Assembly (NCBI RefSeq): GCF_013407925.2
Contig: NZ_CP060201.1
Coordinates: 186,001 to 250,000 of the forward strand
Reading direction: 5' to 3'
Origin: Pseudomonas protegens
GTDB taxonomy: Bacteria > Pseudomonadota > Gammaproteobacteria > Pseudomonadales > Pseudomonadaceae
Length of the DNA: 64,000 nucleotides
In this document: positions 47,164 to 55,863 of the stretch, one piece after another
How the letters are laid out: each line of letters begins with the position of its first letter
Numbering within the stretch: position 1 is the first letter of the stretch
Program-made: the position numbers and the translations under genes
Notes under the pieces: model-generated
Databases searched by the model: none
The model's input: the letters and a program-made list of their open reading frames with translations, nothing else
Told to the model about the DNA's origin: nothing

Positions 47164-47304
47164 ATGGAAGAGGCCAGTAGTAGGTTCGCTGTCCATTCAA
47201 CTTCATTGTTTGGGCAGCGAACGTTAAAACCTGAAAAACGCCAAGATCCTAATCGATCGCCAACCTGCGATTCGACATACTTTCGCTCGTCTTTAATTAG
47301 TTGA
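47164..47304 (+). CDS. Possible 46-codon leader peptide of mgtA
   Basis: ATG 47164 to TGA 47304 with a good GGAG eight bases upstream. The peptide begins MEEASS and contains three spaced Pro codons (KPEK, QDPN, RSPT) and ends 45 bases before mgtA. Acidic or Pro-rich leader peptides control mgtA elongation in enterobacteria (MgtL), so an analogous role is attractive. AT-richer than neighbouring genes. Not a homologue of MgtL by sequence. Confidence 0.4.
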   Translation: MEEASSRFAVHSTSLFGQRTLKPEKRQDPNRSPTCDSTYFRSSLIS

Positions 47305-47349
47305 GTGGTCGCTGTGTCGTGCCGCAGTCAGGCGGCAGGAGCACACGCA

Positions 47350-50061
47350 ATGACTGCAAAAACCACAACTTCCCGCAACACCAGCGCCACCCGCGACAGC
47401 CAAAAACTGTCGATGCGCGCCGCCCGCGAAGCCCAGAACGGCCTGGCCGTGACCCTGGCCAACGTCAACTCCAGCACCGCCGGCCTGACTGAACTGGACG
47501 CCGAAGGCCGCCTGCAACGGGATGGCCACAACGAAGTCGCCCATGACCGTCCGCCCCACGCCCTGGTGCAATTGCTGCAAGCCTTCAACAACCCCTTCAT
47601 CTATGTGCTGATGACCCTGACCGGTATCAGTTTCTTCACCGACTTCTGGCTGCCGCTGCAAGCCGGCGAAGAAACTGATCTGACCGGCGTGATCATCGTC
47701 CTGGTGATGGTGCTGGCCAGCGGCCTGATGCGCTTCTGGCAGGAACACCGCTCGGCCAAGGCCGCCGAGGCACTCAAGGCCATGGTCCGCACCACCGCGG
47801 CAGTGCTGCGCCGCGAGCAGATGGGCATGCAGGCCCGGGTTCGCGAAGTGCCGATGCGCGAACTGGTGGTGGGCGACATCATCCAGCTGTCCGCCGGCGA
47901 CATGATCCCGGCGGACATCCGCCTGATCGAATCCCGTGACCTGTTCATCAGCCAGGCGGTGCTCACCGGCGAAGCCTTGCCGGTGGAGAAATACGACACC
48001 CTGGGCGCCGTGCAGGAAAAATCCGCCCAGGCCCTGGCCGCCGACCAGCAAGACCTGCTGGACCTGCCGAACATCTGCTTCATGGGCACCAATGTGGTCA
48101 GCGGCACCGCCACCGCGGTGGTGGTGGCCACCGGCGGGCGCACCTACTTCGGCTCCCTGGCCCGTTCCATCGTCGGCTCGCGCTCGCAGACCGCCTTCGA
48201 CCGTGGGGTCAACAGCGTCAGCTGGCTGCTGATCCGCTTCATGCTGGTGATGGTGCCCATCGTCCTGCTGATCAACGGCTTCACCAAGGGCGACTGGGCC
48301 GATGCCTTCATGTTCGCCCTGGCGGTGGCGGTCGGCCTGACCCCGGAAATGCTGCCGATGATCGTCAGCGCCAACCTGGCCAAGGGCGCCGCGGCCATGG
48401 CCAAGCGCAAGGTGGTGGTCAAGCGCCTCAACGCGATCCAGAACTTCGGCGCCATGGACGTGCTGTGCACCGACAAGACCGGCACCCTGACCCAGGACCG
48501 GATCATCCTCGAACACCACGTCGACATCAGCGGCAGCCGCTGCGACGCGGTGCTGCAACTGGCCTGGCTCAACAGCCACCACCAGAGCGGCATGAAGAAC
48601 CTGATGGACCGCGCCGTGGTCAGCTTCGCCGAGGGCAACCCGCACTTCACCCCGCCGGCCGCCTGGCGCAAGGTCGATGAGCTGCCCTTCGACTTCGTCC
48701 GTCGGCGCCTGTCGGTGATCCTCGCCGATGCCCGCGGCGATCACCTGTTGGTGTGCAAGGGCGCGGTGGAAGAGATGCTGGAAACCGCCACCCGGGTACG
48801 CCAGGACGGCATTGCCGTGAGCCTCGACGCCGAGCGCCGCGCCGCCCTGCTGCAACTGGCCGAGGACTACAACCGCGACGGCTTCCGCGTGCTGCTGGTG
48901 GGCACCCGGGACCTGCCCAAGGACCAGACCCGCAGCCAGTACAGCGCCAGCGATGAGCGCGAGCTGGTGATCGAAGGCTTCCTGACCTTCCTCGATCCAC
49001 CCAAGGAAACCGCCGGCCCGGCCATCGCCGCCCTGCGCGACAACGGCGTGACAGTCAAGGTGCTGACCGGCGACAACCCCATCGTCACCGCGAAGATCTG
49101 CCGCGAAGTCGGCCTGGAAGCGGGCGAGCCACTGCTGGGCCGCGACATCGAACACATGGACGATCAAGTGCTCGGGCGCCTGGTGGAAGAGCGCACGGTG
49201 TTTGCCAAGCTCACGCCCCTGCAGAAGTCCCGGGTGCTCAAGGCCCTGCAGGCCAACGGCCACACCGTGGGCTTTCTCGGCGACGGCATCAACGACGCCC
49301 CGGCCCTGCGCGATGCCGACGTCGGCATCTCGGTGGACAGCGGCACCGACATCGCCAAGGAATCGGCGGACATCATCCTCCTGGAAAAGAGCCTGATGGT
49401 GCTGGAGGAAGGGGTGATCAAGGGTCGCGAAACCTTCGGCAACATCATGAAGTACCTGAACATGACCGCCAGCTCCAACTTCGGCAACGTGTTCTCGGTG
49501 CTGGTGGCCAGTGCCTTCATCCCCTTCCTGCCGATGCTGGCGATCCACCTGCTGCTGCAGAACCTGATGTACGACTTCTCCCAGCTGGCCCTGCCGTGGG
49601 ACAAGATGGACAAGGAATACCTGGCCAAGCCGCGCAAGTGGGACGCCAACAACATCGGGCGCTTCATGCTGTGGATCGGGCCGACCTCGTCGATCTTCGA
49701 CATCACCACCTTCGCCCTGATGTGGTACGTGTTCGCCGCCAACAGCGTGGAAATGGCCGCCCTGTTCCAGTCCGGCTGGTTCATCGAAGGCCTGCTCTCG
49801 CAGACCCTGGTGGTGCACATGCTGCGCACCCGCAAGATCCCGTTCATCCAGAGCACCGCCGCGCTGCCGGTGATGCTGGCCACGGGACTGGTGATGGCGC
49901 TGGGGATCTACGTGCCCTTCTCGCCCCTGGGCAGCATGGTCGGCCTGGTGCCGCTGCCGTGGGAATACTTCCCGTGGCTGGTGGGCACCCTGCTCGCCTA
50001 CTGCGTGGTCGCCCAGACCATGAAGACCCTGTACATCCGCCGCTTCAAGCAGTGGTTCTAA
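47350..50061 (+). CDS. mgtA: Magnesium-translocating P-type ATPase
   Basis: 903 residues, type IIIB P-type ATPase. TGE of the actuator domain at 206-208, SAGDMIPAD at 181-189, phosphorylated D375 in CTDKTGTLTQD, TGDNP and GDGINDAPALRDADVG hinge motifs, and C-terminal membrane helices. VGLTPEMLPMIVS (TM4) is typical of MgtA/MgtB. It imports Mg2+ across the inner membrane and is normally induced at low Mg2+. CAGGAG precedes ATG 47350. A complex leader region lies upstream. Confidence 0.95.
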   Translation: MTAKTTTSRNTSATRDSQKLSMRAAREAQNGLAVTLANVNSSTAGLTELDAEGRLQRDGHNEVAHDRPPHALVQLLQAFNNPFIYVLMTLTGISFFTDFWLPLQAGEETDLTGVIIVLVMVLASGLMRFWQEHRSAKAAEALKAMVRTTAAVLRREQMGMQARVREVPMRELVVGDIIQLSAGDMIPADIRLIESRDLFISQAVLTGEALPVEKYDTLGAVQEKSAQALAADQQDLLDLPNICFMGTNVVSGTATAVVVATGGRTYFGSLARSIVGSRSQTAFDRGVNSVSWLLIRFMLVMVPIVLLINGFTKGDWADAFMFALAVAVGLTPEMLPMIVSANLAKGAAAMAKRKVVVKRLNAIQNFGAMDVLCTDKTGTLTQDRIILEHHVDISGSRCDAVLQLAWLNSHHQSGMKNLMDRAVVSFAEGNPHFTPPAAWRKVDELPFDFVRRRLSVILADARGDHLLVCKGAVEEMLETATRVRQDGIAVSLDAERRAALLQLAEDYNRDGFRVLLVGTRDLPKDQTRSQYSASDERELVIEGFLTFLDPPKETAGPAIAALRDNGVTVKVLTGDNPIVTAKICREVGLEAGEPLLGRDIEHMDDQVLGRLVEERTVFAKLTPLQKSRVLKALQANGHTVGFLGDGINDAPALRDADVGISVDSGTDIAKESADIILLEKSLMVLEEGVIKGRETFGNIMKYLNMTASSNFGNVFSVLVASAFIPFLPMLAIHLLLQNLMYDFSQLALPWDKMDKEYLAKPRKWDANNIGRFMLWIGPTSSIFDITTFALMWYVFAANSVEMAALFQSGWFIEGLLSQTLVVHMLRTRKIPFIQSTAALPVMLATGLVMALGIYVPFSPLGSMVGLVPLPWEYFPWLVGTLLAYCVVAQTMKTLYIRRFKQWF

Positions 50062-50087
50062 AGGCCTGGTTCTAAGGGCGTGAGCCC

Positions 50088-50115
50088 GGCGCGGCCGCCC
50101 TCGGACGGCCGCGCC
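50088..50115. other. Stem-loop after mgtA
   Basis: GGCGCGGCCG / CGGCCGCGCC form a perfect 10-bp stem with an 8-base loop about 26 bases after the mgtA stop. No T-run, so it may only partly terminate and still allow read-through to the downstream genes. Confidence 0.5.
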
Positions 50116-50199
50116 CGATACACCTAACCAACGATGCCACCGTCGGCGCGGCCAGCGCCCCGCCGACGGCGACGCTGTTCGCCCGCAAGGAGCATCGCC

Positions 50200-50400
50200 A
50201 TGTATCTCAAGCCTTTTTCCATGCTGCAACGCGGCCTCCAGGCCCTGCTGGTCTGCTGCCTCTGCACCTGCGCCCGCCTGCTCACCCGGGTGAGCATCCG
50301 GCTGTATGTGCGCGGCCTGCTGAGCGCCGTTGAAATTCGTTTTCTGCTGGGTTTCAGCGCCGCCCTCACCCGCGCCTCGCTGCGCCTGGCGATCGCCTGA
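50200..50400 (+). CDS. 66-residue membrane protein downstream of mgtA
   Basis: ATG 50200 has an excellent AAGGAG. The peptide MYLKPFSMLQRGLQALLVCC continues as LCTCARLLTRVSIRLYV and has one hydrophobic helix with four cysteines (CCLCTC), followed by a second amphipathic/hydrophobic part to the C terminus. It has no named family. Position between mgtA and the Na/Pi gene suggests a small accessory subunit. Confidence 0.65.
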   Translation: MYLKPFSMLQRGLQALLVCCLCTCARLLTRVSIRLYVRGLLSAVEIRFLLGFSAALTRASLRLAIA

Positions 50401-50427
50401 ACCTGTCACAGTCCCGGGAGAATACTC

Positions 50428-52143
50428 ATGTCGGGCACCACTCTTCTGATCAACCTGGCCGGGGCCATCGCCCTGCTGCTGTGGGGCTCGCAGATGATCT
50501 GCGGATCACTCCTGCGCGGCTTCGGCAGCCCGCTGCGGCACTGGCTCGGGCAACACCTGAACAACCGCTGGCTGGCGCTGCTGTGTGGCGTCGGCATCAC
50601 CGGCGTGCTGCAAAGCAGCACCGCGGTGAGCCTGATGGCCAGCTCCTTTACCGCCGCCGGCACCCTGGGCCTGGCCCCAGCGCTGGCGGTGATGCTGGGG
50701 GCCAACATCGGCTCGACCCTGGTGGTCCAGCTGCTCAGCCTCGACCTCTCGCTGCTGGCGCCGGTGCTGTTGCTGGCGGGCTTCCTGACCTTGCGCCTGC
50801 GCGACGACTCACGCTTTGAAAGCATCGGCTGCGCGCTGATCGGCCTGGGCCTGATGCTCCTGGCCCTGGGCCTGCTCGGCGCCACCCTGGGCGCGGTGGA
50901 AAGCACCCCGGTGTTCCGGCTGGTGATGACCAGCCTCGACGGCGACCTGCTGCTGGCCCTGCTGGTGGCGGTGCTGCTGACCTGGATGTGCCACTCCAGC
51001 GTCGCGGTGGTGCTGCTGATCGCCTCCCTGGCCGGCACCGGCCTGCTGTCGCCGGCCACCAGCATGGCCCTGGTGCTCGGGGTCAACCTCGGCGCCAGCC
51101 TGCCGTCGCTGCTCAGCGCCAGCGGCAACGTGGCCCGGCGCCTGCCCCTGGGCAACCTGCTGGCGCGCCTGCTCGGGGTGGCCCTGGTGCTGCCGTGGAT
51201 TCCCACCCTGGCTCGCCTGGACGCGGTGCAGGCCCTGGCGCCGGAGTTGCTGGTGGTCTATCTGCACAGCGCCTTCAGCCTGATCCTGGCCCTGCTGCTG
51301 ATCGGCTTCACCGAGCCCCTGGGCAAGCTGCTGACCCGGCTGCTGCCGGCCCCCGCCCCGGTCACCGACCCGGGCATGCCGCTGTACCTGGACCAGGCCG
51401 GCCTGGAAGTGGCCAATATCGGCCTGGCCAACGCCGCCCGCGAAGCCCTGCGCATGGCCGACATGCTTTCGAGCATGCTCGATCGAGTGCTGCAGTTGTT
51501 TCGCACCTCCAATATCGCCCACGCCGATCAGGTGCGGCACATCGACCAGTCCCTGGACCTGCTCAGCGCGGCGATCCGCGCCTACCTGGCGGACGTCGGC
51601 AAGGAAGGCATCAGCGACCAGGACGCCGACCGCTCCCAGGAGATCCTGCTGCTGGTGATCAACCTGGAGCACGCCGGCGACATCCTCGCCACCAGCCTGG
51701 CGCAACTGGCGGTGCGCCGCCTGCGCCGCGGCGAAGCCTTCTCCGAGTTCGAGCTGGGCACCCTGTACCCGCTGCACCAGGAGTTGCTGGACAGCCTGAG
51801 CCTGGCCATTACCGTGTTCCTGCGCGAAGACCTGCCCACCGCCCACCAGTTGCTGGCGCGCAAGGAAAACGTGCGGCGCCTGGAAGCCGCCGCCGGCCGC
51901 GAGCACTTTCGCCAACTGCGCGAAGACCAGAGCGCCTGGGCCGAATCCGGGGACATCTTCCAGCGCCTGCTGCGCGACTACCGCCGGGTCCACCACCACA
52001 TCGCCGCCCTGGCCTACCCGGCCCTGGAGCGCGCTGGCGAACGCGACATCGAGCACGGCTACCTCAACGAACCCCTGGCCGACACGCCGAGCACCGAGCA
52101 CCCGGCGACCGGAGCCAAGGAGGACGCAACATGCGCGTCCTGA
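50428..52143 (+). CDS. Na/Pi-cotransporter family protein with PhoU-like C terminus
   Basis: 571 residues. The N-terminal membrane half has the two inverted Na/Pi repeats: GVLQSSTAVSLMASSF (about 63) and WMCHSSVAVVLLIASL (about 185). The C-terminal about 200 residues are a PhoU-like helical domain (VRHIDQSLDLLSAAIRAYL, LVINLEHAGDILATSL). The E. coli relative YjbB exports phosphate. CGGGAG precedes ATG 50428. Coupled to the next gene by a 13-base overlap. Confidence 0.9.
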   Translation: MSGTTLLINLAGAIALLLWGSQMICGSLLRGFGSPLRHWLGQHLNNRWLALLCGVGITGVLQSSTAVSLMASSFTAAGTLGLAPALAVMLGANIGSTLVVQLLSLDLSLLAPVLLLAGFLTLRLRDDSRFESIGCALIGLGLMLLALGLLGATLGAVESTPVFRLVMTSLDGDLLLALLVAVLLTWMCHSSVAVVLLIASLAGTGLLSPATSMALVLGVNLGASLPSLLSASGNVARRLPLGNLLARLLGVALVLPWIPTLARLDAVQALAPELLVVYLHSAFSLILALLLIGFTEPLGKLLTRLLPAPAPVTDPGMPLYLDQAGLEVANIGLANAAREALRMADMLSSMLDRVLQLFRTSNIAHADQVRHIDQSLDLLSAAIRAYLADVGKEGISDQDADRSQEILLLVINLEHAGDILATSLAQLAVRRLRRGEAFSEFELGTLYPLHQELLDSLSLAITVFLREDLPTAHQLLARKENVRRLEAAAGREHFRQLREDQSAWAESGDIFQRLLRDYRRVHHHIAALAYPALERAGERDIEHGYLNEPLADTPSTEHPATGAKEDATCAS

Positions 52144-52481
52144 TCTGCGCCGGCCGCTACTACGCCGACAGCCGCCTGTGCCGCCGGGTCCTGGAAGCCT
52201 TCCAGCGCCTGCACGAAGTGCGGGTGGTGATCCACGGCGGCAGCCAGTTTCTCGGTGCCCACATCGAGGACTGGGCCCGGGAAACCGGGGCCCACATCGT
52301 CCGCTACCCGCCCAACTGGCAACTGCACGGCAAACACGCCGAGCGCCTGCGCAACAGCTTCATGCTGGCCGACAGCCGCCCGGACATCGTCCTCGCCCTG
52401 CCCGGCGGGGAAGACACCGAAGAGCTGCTGGCCCAGGCCCGGGTCCGCGGCATCCAGACCCTGTCGGTGGACGAGCAGTAA
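52131..52481 (+). CDS. DUF2493 / SLOG-like nucleotide-binding protein
   Basis: 116 residues. MRVLICAGRYYADSRLCRRV and VVIHGGSQFLGAHIEDWAR are the Rossmann-like signatures of DUF2493 (YspA, SLOG superfamily), thought to bind nucleotide-derived ligands. Very strong AAGGAGGA before ATG 52131, which lies inside the end of the Na/Pi gene. Role unknown; cotranscription with ion transporters suggests a cytosolic sensor. Confidence 0.85.
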   Translation: MRVLICAGRYYADSRLCRRVLEAFQRLHEVRVVIHGGSQFLGAHIEDWARETGAHIVRYPPNWQLHGKHAERLRNSFMLADSRPDIVLALPGGEDTEELLAQARVRGIQTLSVDEQ

Positions 52482-52555
52482 ACACCCCACGCAGCACCCA
52501 CCCGCGCCGGCTCCGCAACCAAGCGGTCCGGCGCCCCAACAGACCGAGATCCGCC

Positions 52556-53341
52556 ATGTCCAAGCACCGCCCACATCGCTCCTCGCGTTGCGCTTCCTGG
52601 GGCCACAGCCTGCCTGCCGCGAAAAGCCGCATGCTCAAACGCAACCTGCTGTTCCTCGCCCTCACCGCCGGCGCCACCGCGACCCTGGCCCTGTGCTCCA
52701 AGGCCCAGGCCGCCGGCGGCGCCTATGTAGTGGATGACGGCGCGATCAACGCCCCTGGGGAATGCAATGTCGATGTCTGGTACCAGAGCACCCGGCATCA
52801 AGGCTCCAGCCACAACAGCGTGATCGCCCCGGCCTGCACCTTCAGCCAACTGCCCTGGGTGCAACTGGGCGCCGCCGTGCAGCGCCAGCAGGCTGACGGC
52901 CAGGGCGAAACCCAGCTCAGCCCGCAGCTCAAGATCGCCTTGCTGGACCGCGAAGACCTGGGCCTGCAACTGGCCCTGGCCGGCTCCGCCCACTGGGCCC
53001 TGAACCGCCACCACAGCTTCGACGGCGGCGACCTCGCCCTGCCCCTGACCTTCAGCCCGGCCCAGAGCCTGCGGCTGAACCTCAATGCCGGCTGGACCCA
53101 CGCCTATGACGAAGGAGAACAGAACCACCGCTGGACCTGGGGCAGCGGTGTCGAATACGACCTGATACCGAGCCTGACCCTGATTGCCGAGCGCTACGGC
53201 CAGCGCGGCGGCGAACAGGGCTGGCAAGCCGGCCCGCGCCTGCACGTAGGGCAGCACCTGGACCTGGACCTGATCGTTGGCCAGCACCTGAGCGAAGACC
53301 GCGACCGCTGGCTGACCACCGGCGCGACCCTGCGCTTCTGA
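52556..53341 (+). CDS. Predicted outer-membrane beta-barrel protein
   Basis: 261 residues from ATG 52556; the signal peptide begins at an internal Met (ATG 52631, MLKRNLLFLALTAGATATLA), which may be the true start (236 residues). After the cleavage site near AQA-AGGAY the chain alternates polar/hydrophobic strands (LKIALLDREDLGLQLALAG, LRLNLNAGWTHAYD, LDLDLIVGQHLS) and ends in Phe, a typical barrel C terminus. No family assigned. Last host gene before the prophage. Confidence 0.7.
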   Translation: MSKHRPHRSSRCASWGHSLPAAKSRMLKRNLLFLALTAGATATLALCSKAQAAGGAYVVDDGAINAPGECNVDVWYQSTRHQGSSHNSVIAPACTFSQLPWVQLGAAVQRQQADGQGETQLSPQLKIALLDREDLGLQLALAGSAHWALNRHHSFDGGDLALPLTFSPAQSLRLNLNAGWTHAYDEGEQNHRWTWGSGVEYDLIPSLTLIAERYGQRGGEQGWQAGPRLHVGQHLDLDLIVGQHLSEDRDRWLTTGATLRF

Positions 53342-53526
53342 GTGTTTAGGACTGAGATAAATACAGGGGTAGGTGTGAGGTAAACCCGAGACATTCCGGG
53401 ATTCGATGGTACAGGGTGGTATGGGGTTTGTAATTGAGTTGCAGCTGGTGCAATTTGATTGAGCCCCGATCATCACCTGGTGACCGGGGGTGTAGATGGG
53501 GAGTTGGTGCTGTTTTCCGTTGGCGC
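53342..53526. other. Candidate left end of the Mu-like prophage
   Basis: Two bases after the host gene stop the sequence reads TGTTTAGGACTGAGATAAAT; transposable phages end in 5'-TG, so 53343 is a plausible left terminus. Related segments ACAGGGGTAGGTGTGAGGT (from about 53373) and ACAGGGTGGTATGGGGTTT (from about 53412) could be transposase-binding repeats. No gene here. The partner right end is outside the window. Confidence 0.45.
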
Positions 53527-53889
53527 CTACTCCCCTTCATATGATGCAAACAGGTCGCCCTGATCGCGGGCGACCACTGCCAACCGCATCCGTTTAACGA
53601 CCTTGTAGACAAACGCCAGTGAGAGATTGTGTTTCCTGGCGATCTCTCGATGGTTACGGCCTGTCCACTCCTCAAAAATCTGCTGATGCAGCTTCGACGC
53701 TTGTACGTGGATGCCTTTGGGCATGTACAGCTGTTGGCCACCCCAGATCGCCGCCATCTGCATAGCCACCTCATTGCCGTGTGCTTCGGCAAGTTCAGGG
53801 CTGATGTTCAGCGTCTCTTTTGCAGACTGCGCTACATGGTCGGCAAGTGTTTGGAGAAGCTCGCCCGCCGTACTGCTCGGCTCTTTCAT
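53527..53889 (-). CDS. mor: Mor-type middle-operon activator
   Basis: 120 residues matching Mu Mor: ISPELAEAHGNEVAMQMAAIWGGQQLY in the dimerisation part and the C-terminal helix-turn-helix EIARKHNLSLAFVYKVVKRM. It activates the middle promoter. ATG 53889 overlaps the stop of gemA (ATGA). Last leftward phage gene. Confidence 0.9.
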   Translation of the reverse strand: MKEPSSTAGELLQTLADHVAQSAKETLNISPELAEAHGNEVAMQMAAIWGGQQLYMPKGIHVQASKLHQQIFEEWTGRNHREIARKHNLSLAFVYKVVKRMRLAVVARDQGDLFASYEGE

Positions 53890-54344
53890 ATGCCCCCCTT
53901 ATTCGTCACTCGATGCTGCCATTGCTTCAGGTTCTCGATCACCCGGCTCGCCTGGGCGACGTTGAGCCACTGCAGTGCAGACACCTTGGTCATGCTTTTC
54001 ACGAAGTTGGCCAGAGCCTCCTCGGACGGATCGCGAACCTCGCCCAGGTCGTGCAGCTCCAGCCATAGCGACCGGATCTTCCTGGACTGCTCATCATTGG
54101 CCCGTGGCCGCGTTCCTGCCTTGTTTGGACGTGGCTTAAAGCCCCGCTGCTTGAGCTGTTCCAAAACCCTCTGCAGGTTTGGAACACTCAAGTCGGCGGT
54201 CGATGTCGCGCCGTCCAATCCGGTCATTCCAGACAACATCAGCCGATAGGTCTCGTCATCCATGCGCATCTCGCGCCGTGCAACATGGATCAGCTTGATT
54301 AATCGCAGGCGGTCCGGGTTGGAAGGCGCGGCGTTCATGCCCAT
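53886..54344 (-). CDS. gemA: GemA / gp16-like phage regulatory protein (DUF1018)
   Basis: 152 residues. RLRLIKLIHVARREMRMDDETYR at the N terminus and RKIRSLWLELHDLGEVRDPSEEALANFV are typical of the GemA/gp16 family of Mu-like phages, which affects host gene expression and DNA topology. Lies in the early cluster and overlaps both neighbours by a few bases. Confidence 0.88.
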   Translation of the reverse strand: MGMNAAPSNPDRLRLIKLIHVARREMRMDDETYRLMLSGMTGLDGATSTADLSVPNLQRVLEQLKQRGFKPRPNKAGTRPRANDEQSRKIRSLWLELHDLGEVRDPSEEALANFVKSMTKVSALQWLNVAQASRVIENLKQWQHRVTNKGGI

Positions 54345-54553
54345 CCCCCGCGCTCCATCAGGTCAATGGCGGCCTGTTGTGGATCTTCGACATCACCGTA
54401 GGACAGTTCACGAATGAAGTCTTCCAGTTCACTCCTGTCATCGATAGCATTCCCCGTCGACCATGCCGCAACGCGAAGCCCGCCAATCTCTCGTGGAATA
54501 TCGTTGCCCATACCCTCCACAACGAGGGTGTCATAGCTCTCTTTTACGCTCAT
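54335..54553 (-). CDS. Small acidic phage protein, unknown
   Basis: 72 residues from ATG 54553, one base after the stop of the preceding gene, implying coupling (a GTG at 54562 is also possible). Acidic C-terminal half (DDRSELEDFIRELSYGDVED). No known motif. Confidence 0.6.
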   Translation of the reverse strand: MSVKESYDTLVVEGMGNDIPREIGGLRVAAWSTGNAIDDRSELEDFIRELSYGDVEDPQQAAIDLMERGGWA

Positions 54554-54554
54554 G

Positions 54555-55244
54555 TCAGCCACCCACCGTCAAACGTGCCAATGGTCGATGACTCACCGCG
54601 TGGTGCAGCTGAGCCGACCGGCCAGCCTGGTATCCGGCGTCTCCGGCCACTTCGTCTCGGGCCTTGAGTTTGCGGCGTTTCATCTTGGCTTGGCCGAGGT
54701 TCGGATACTTCTTGGTCATGTAGGCCTGGATCGCCTCAGCGATGCTGTCTTCGACCCCTGCGAACTGTTCTACCTTGGCTGAGACTGCGTCGATCCAGCC
54801 ATGGGCGAATGCATCGCCCCGGGCAACCTTGGTGGCGCGTTTACAGCGCTTCTGTGTAGCGAGAAAATCACGGCGCCCCTTCTGCAACTGACGCTCCAGT
54901 ACCTGGTATGCATAACCTGCCAACTCGGGCACGGCTCCACAGCCGATGAAGATGAACGACGCGCTTTCAAACCAGGGCGTACTAATAATGAAATGGGCGC
55001 CAAAGGCCTCAGCGCAGACGTGGGCTAAGCGCACCCGCCAGGCCGGTGGGTCGCTTTCTGAACCTGCCGCCACCTTCGCCTCTCCAGCCATGCTGGCGAG
55101 CACGTCTCCCATCTCCAGGTGGTAGGCCTCCATCAACTTATGAGCCTGCCGCAGGGCGATCTCCGCTTCATTGGGGTTGGAACCCTTGCCCTTTGCCATC
55201 TCCAAGCACTTCTTGATCTTGTCGAGAATACGATCCTGGTCCAT
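54555..55244 (-). CDS. DUF2786-containing phage protein
   Basis: 229 residues. N-terminal DUF2786 segment ILDKIKKCLEMAKG and NEAEIALRQAHKLMEAYHLE; middle part ERQLQKGRRDFLATQKRCKR as in DUF7168-like proteins. Found widely in Mu-like phages without known function. Two bases downstream of the DUF3164 gene. Confidence 0.8.
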   Translation of the reverse strand: MDQDRILDKIKKCLEMAKGKGSNPNEAEIALRQAHKLMEAYHLEMGDVLASMAGEAKVAAGSESDPPAWRVRLAHVCAEAFGAHFIISTPWFESASFIFIGCGAVPELAGYAYQVLERQLQKGRRDFLATQKRCKRATKVARGDAFAHGWIDAVSAKVEQFAGVEDSIAEAIQAYMTKKYPNLGQAKMKRRKLKARDEVAGDAGYQAGRSAQLHHAVSHRPLARLTVGG

Positions 55245-55245
55245 C

Positions 55246-55863
55246 TCACACCCCCGCCAAAGTCAGGTTGATAGGCAAGTACTGATCGGTATTGCCCTGG
55301 CGTTTATAGACCCGGATGTACACGGCAGTGCCGTTGACCTGGATGGAGTCTTTCAGCGCCTGCATGGCTCTTTTCCAGTCGGGATCGTCGATCTCTACAC
55401 GCAACAAACTGAGCACGTCCTTGACCATCAGTTGCCCCTGGCGGTTGGCCCTGAATGCGCGGTCAACCAGCACCCGCAGATGGCTGTTGGCGCCCTCGGA
55501 CCAGGCGCTAATGCATTGGTTGATCAGCTCTTTGGCGGCGAGGATTTCCTCGGTAAAGACAACCTTGTCAGCATAGGCCCGCTCGATCTTGAACTCGCCG
55601 TCGTAGGTGGTGATGGAGACGTTGCCCTTCTGACCGCCAAGCGTTACACCGTAGCGCTCTGAGGAAACGGCCACCAGATCGGCAACATCGGCCAATGCCT
55701 TTTTCTTGAAGCGAGCCAAAGCTGCGCTGAGCTGCTCAGCTTCAGTACCGAGATCACGTGCGACACAATCACGGAGCTTGTCGTGTTCGCGCACTTGGTC
55801 AACCGGAACCAGGTGGCCAATGGCATTGCGAACGAAGCCCGCAGGAATGGCGATATCAGTCAT
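55246..55863 (-). CDS. DUF3164 phage protein
   Basis: 205 residues. IPAGFVRNAIGHLVPVDQV, SSERYGVTLGGQKGNVSITTYDG and ELINQCISAWSEGAN are characteristic of DUF3164, a near-constant member of transposable phage early operons. Biochemical role unknown. Overlaps the next upstream gene by 8 bases. Confidence 0.85.
   Translation of the reverse strand: MTDIAIPAGFVRNAIGHLVPVDQVREHDKLRDCVARDLGTEAEQLSAALARFKKKALADVADLVAVSSERYGVTLGGQKGNVSITTYDGEFKIERAYADKVVFTEEILAAKELINQCISAWSEGANSHLRVLVDRAFRANRQGQLMVKDVLSLLRVEIDDPDWKRAMQALKDSIQVNGTAVYIRVYKRQGNTDQYLPINLTLAGV

Noticed and set aside
47293..50409. 1038-codon frame opposite mgtA
   Set aside because: His/Gln/Gly-rich shadow of a textbook P-type ATPase.
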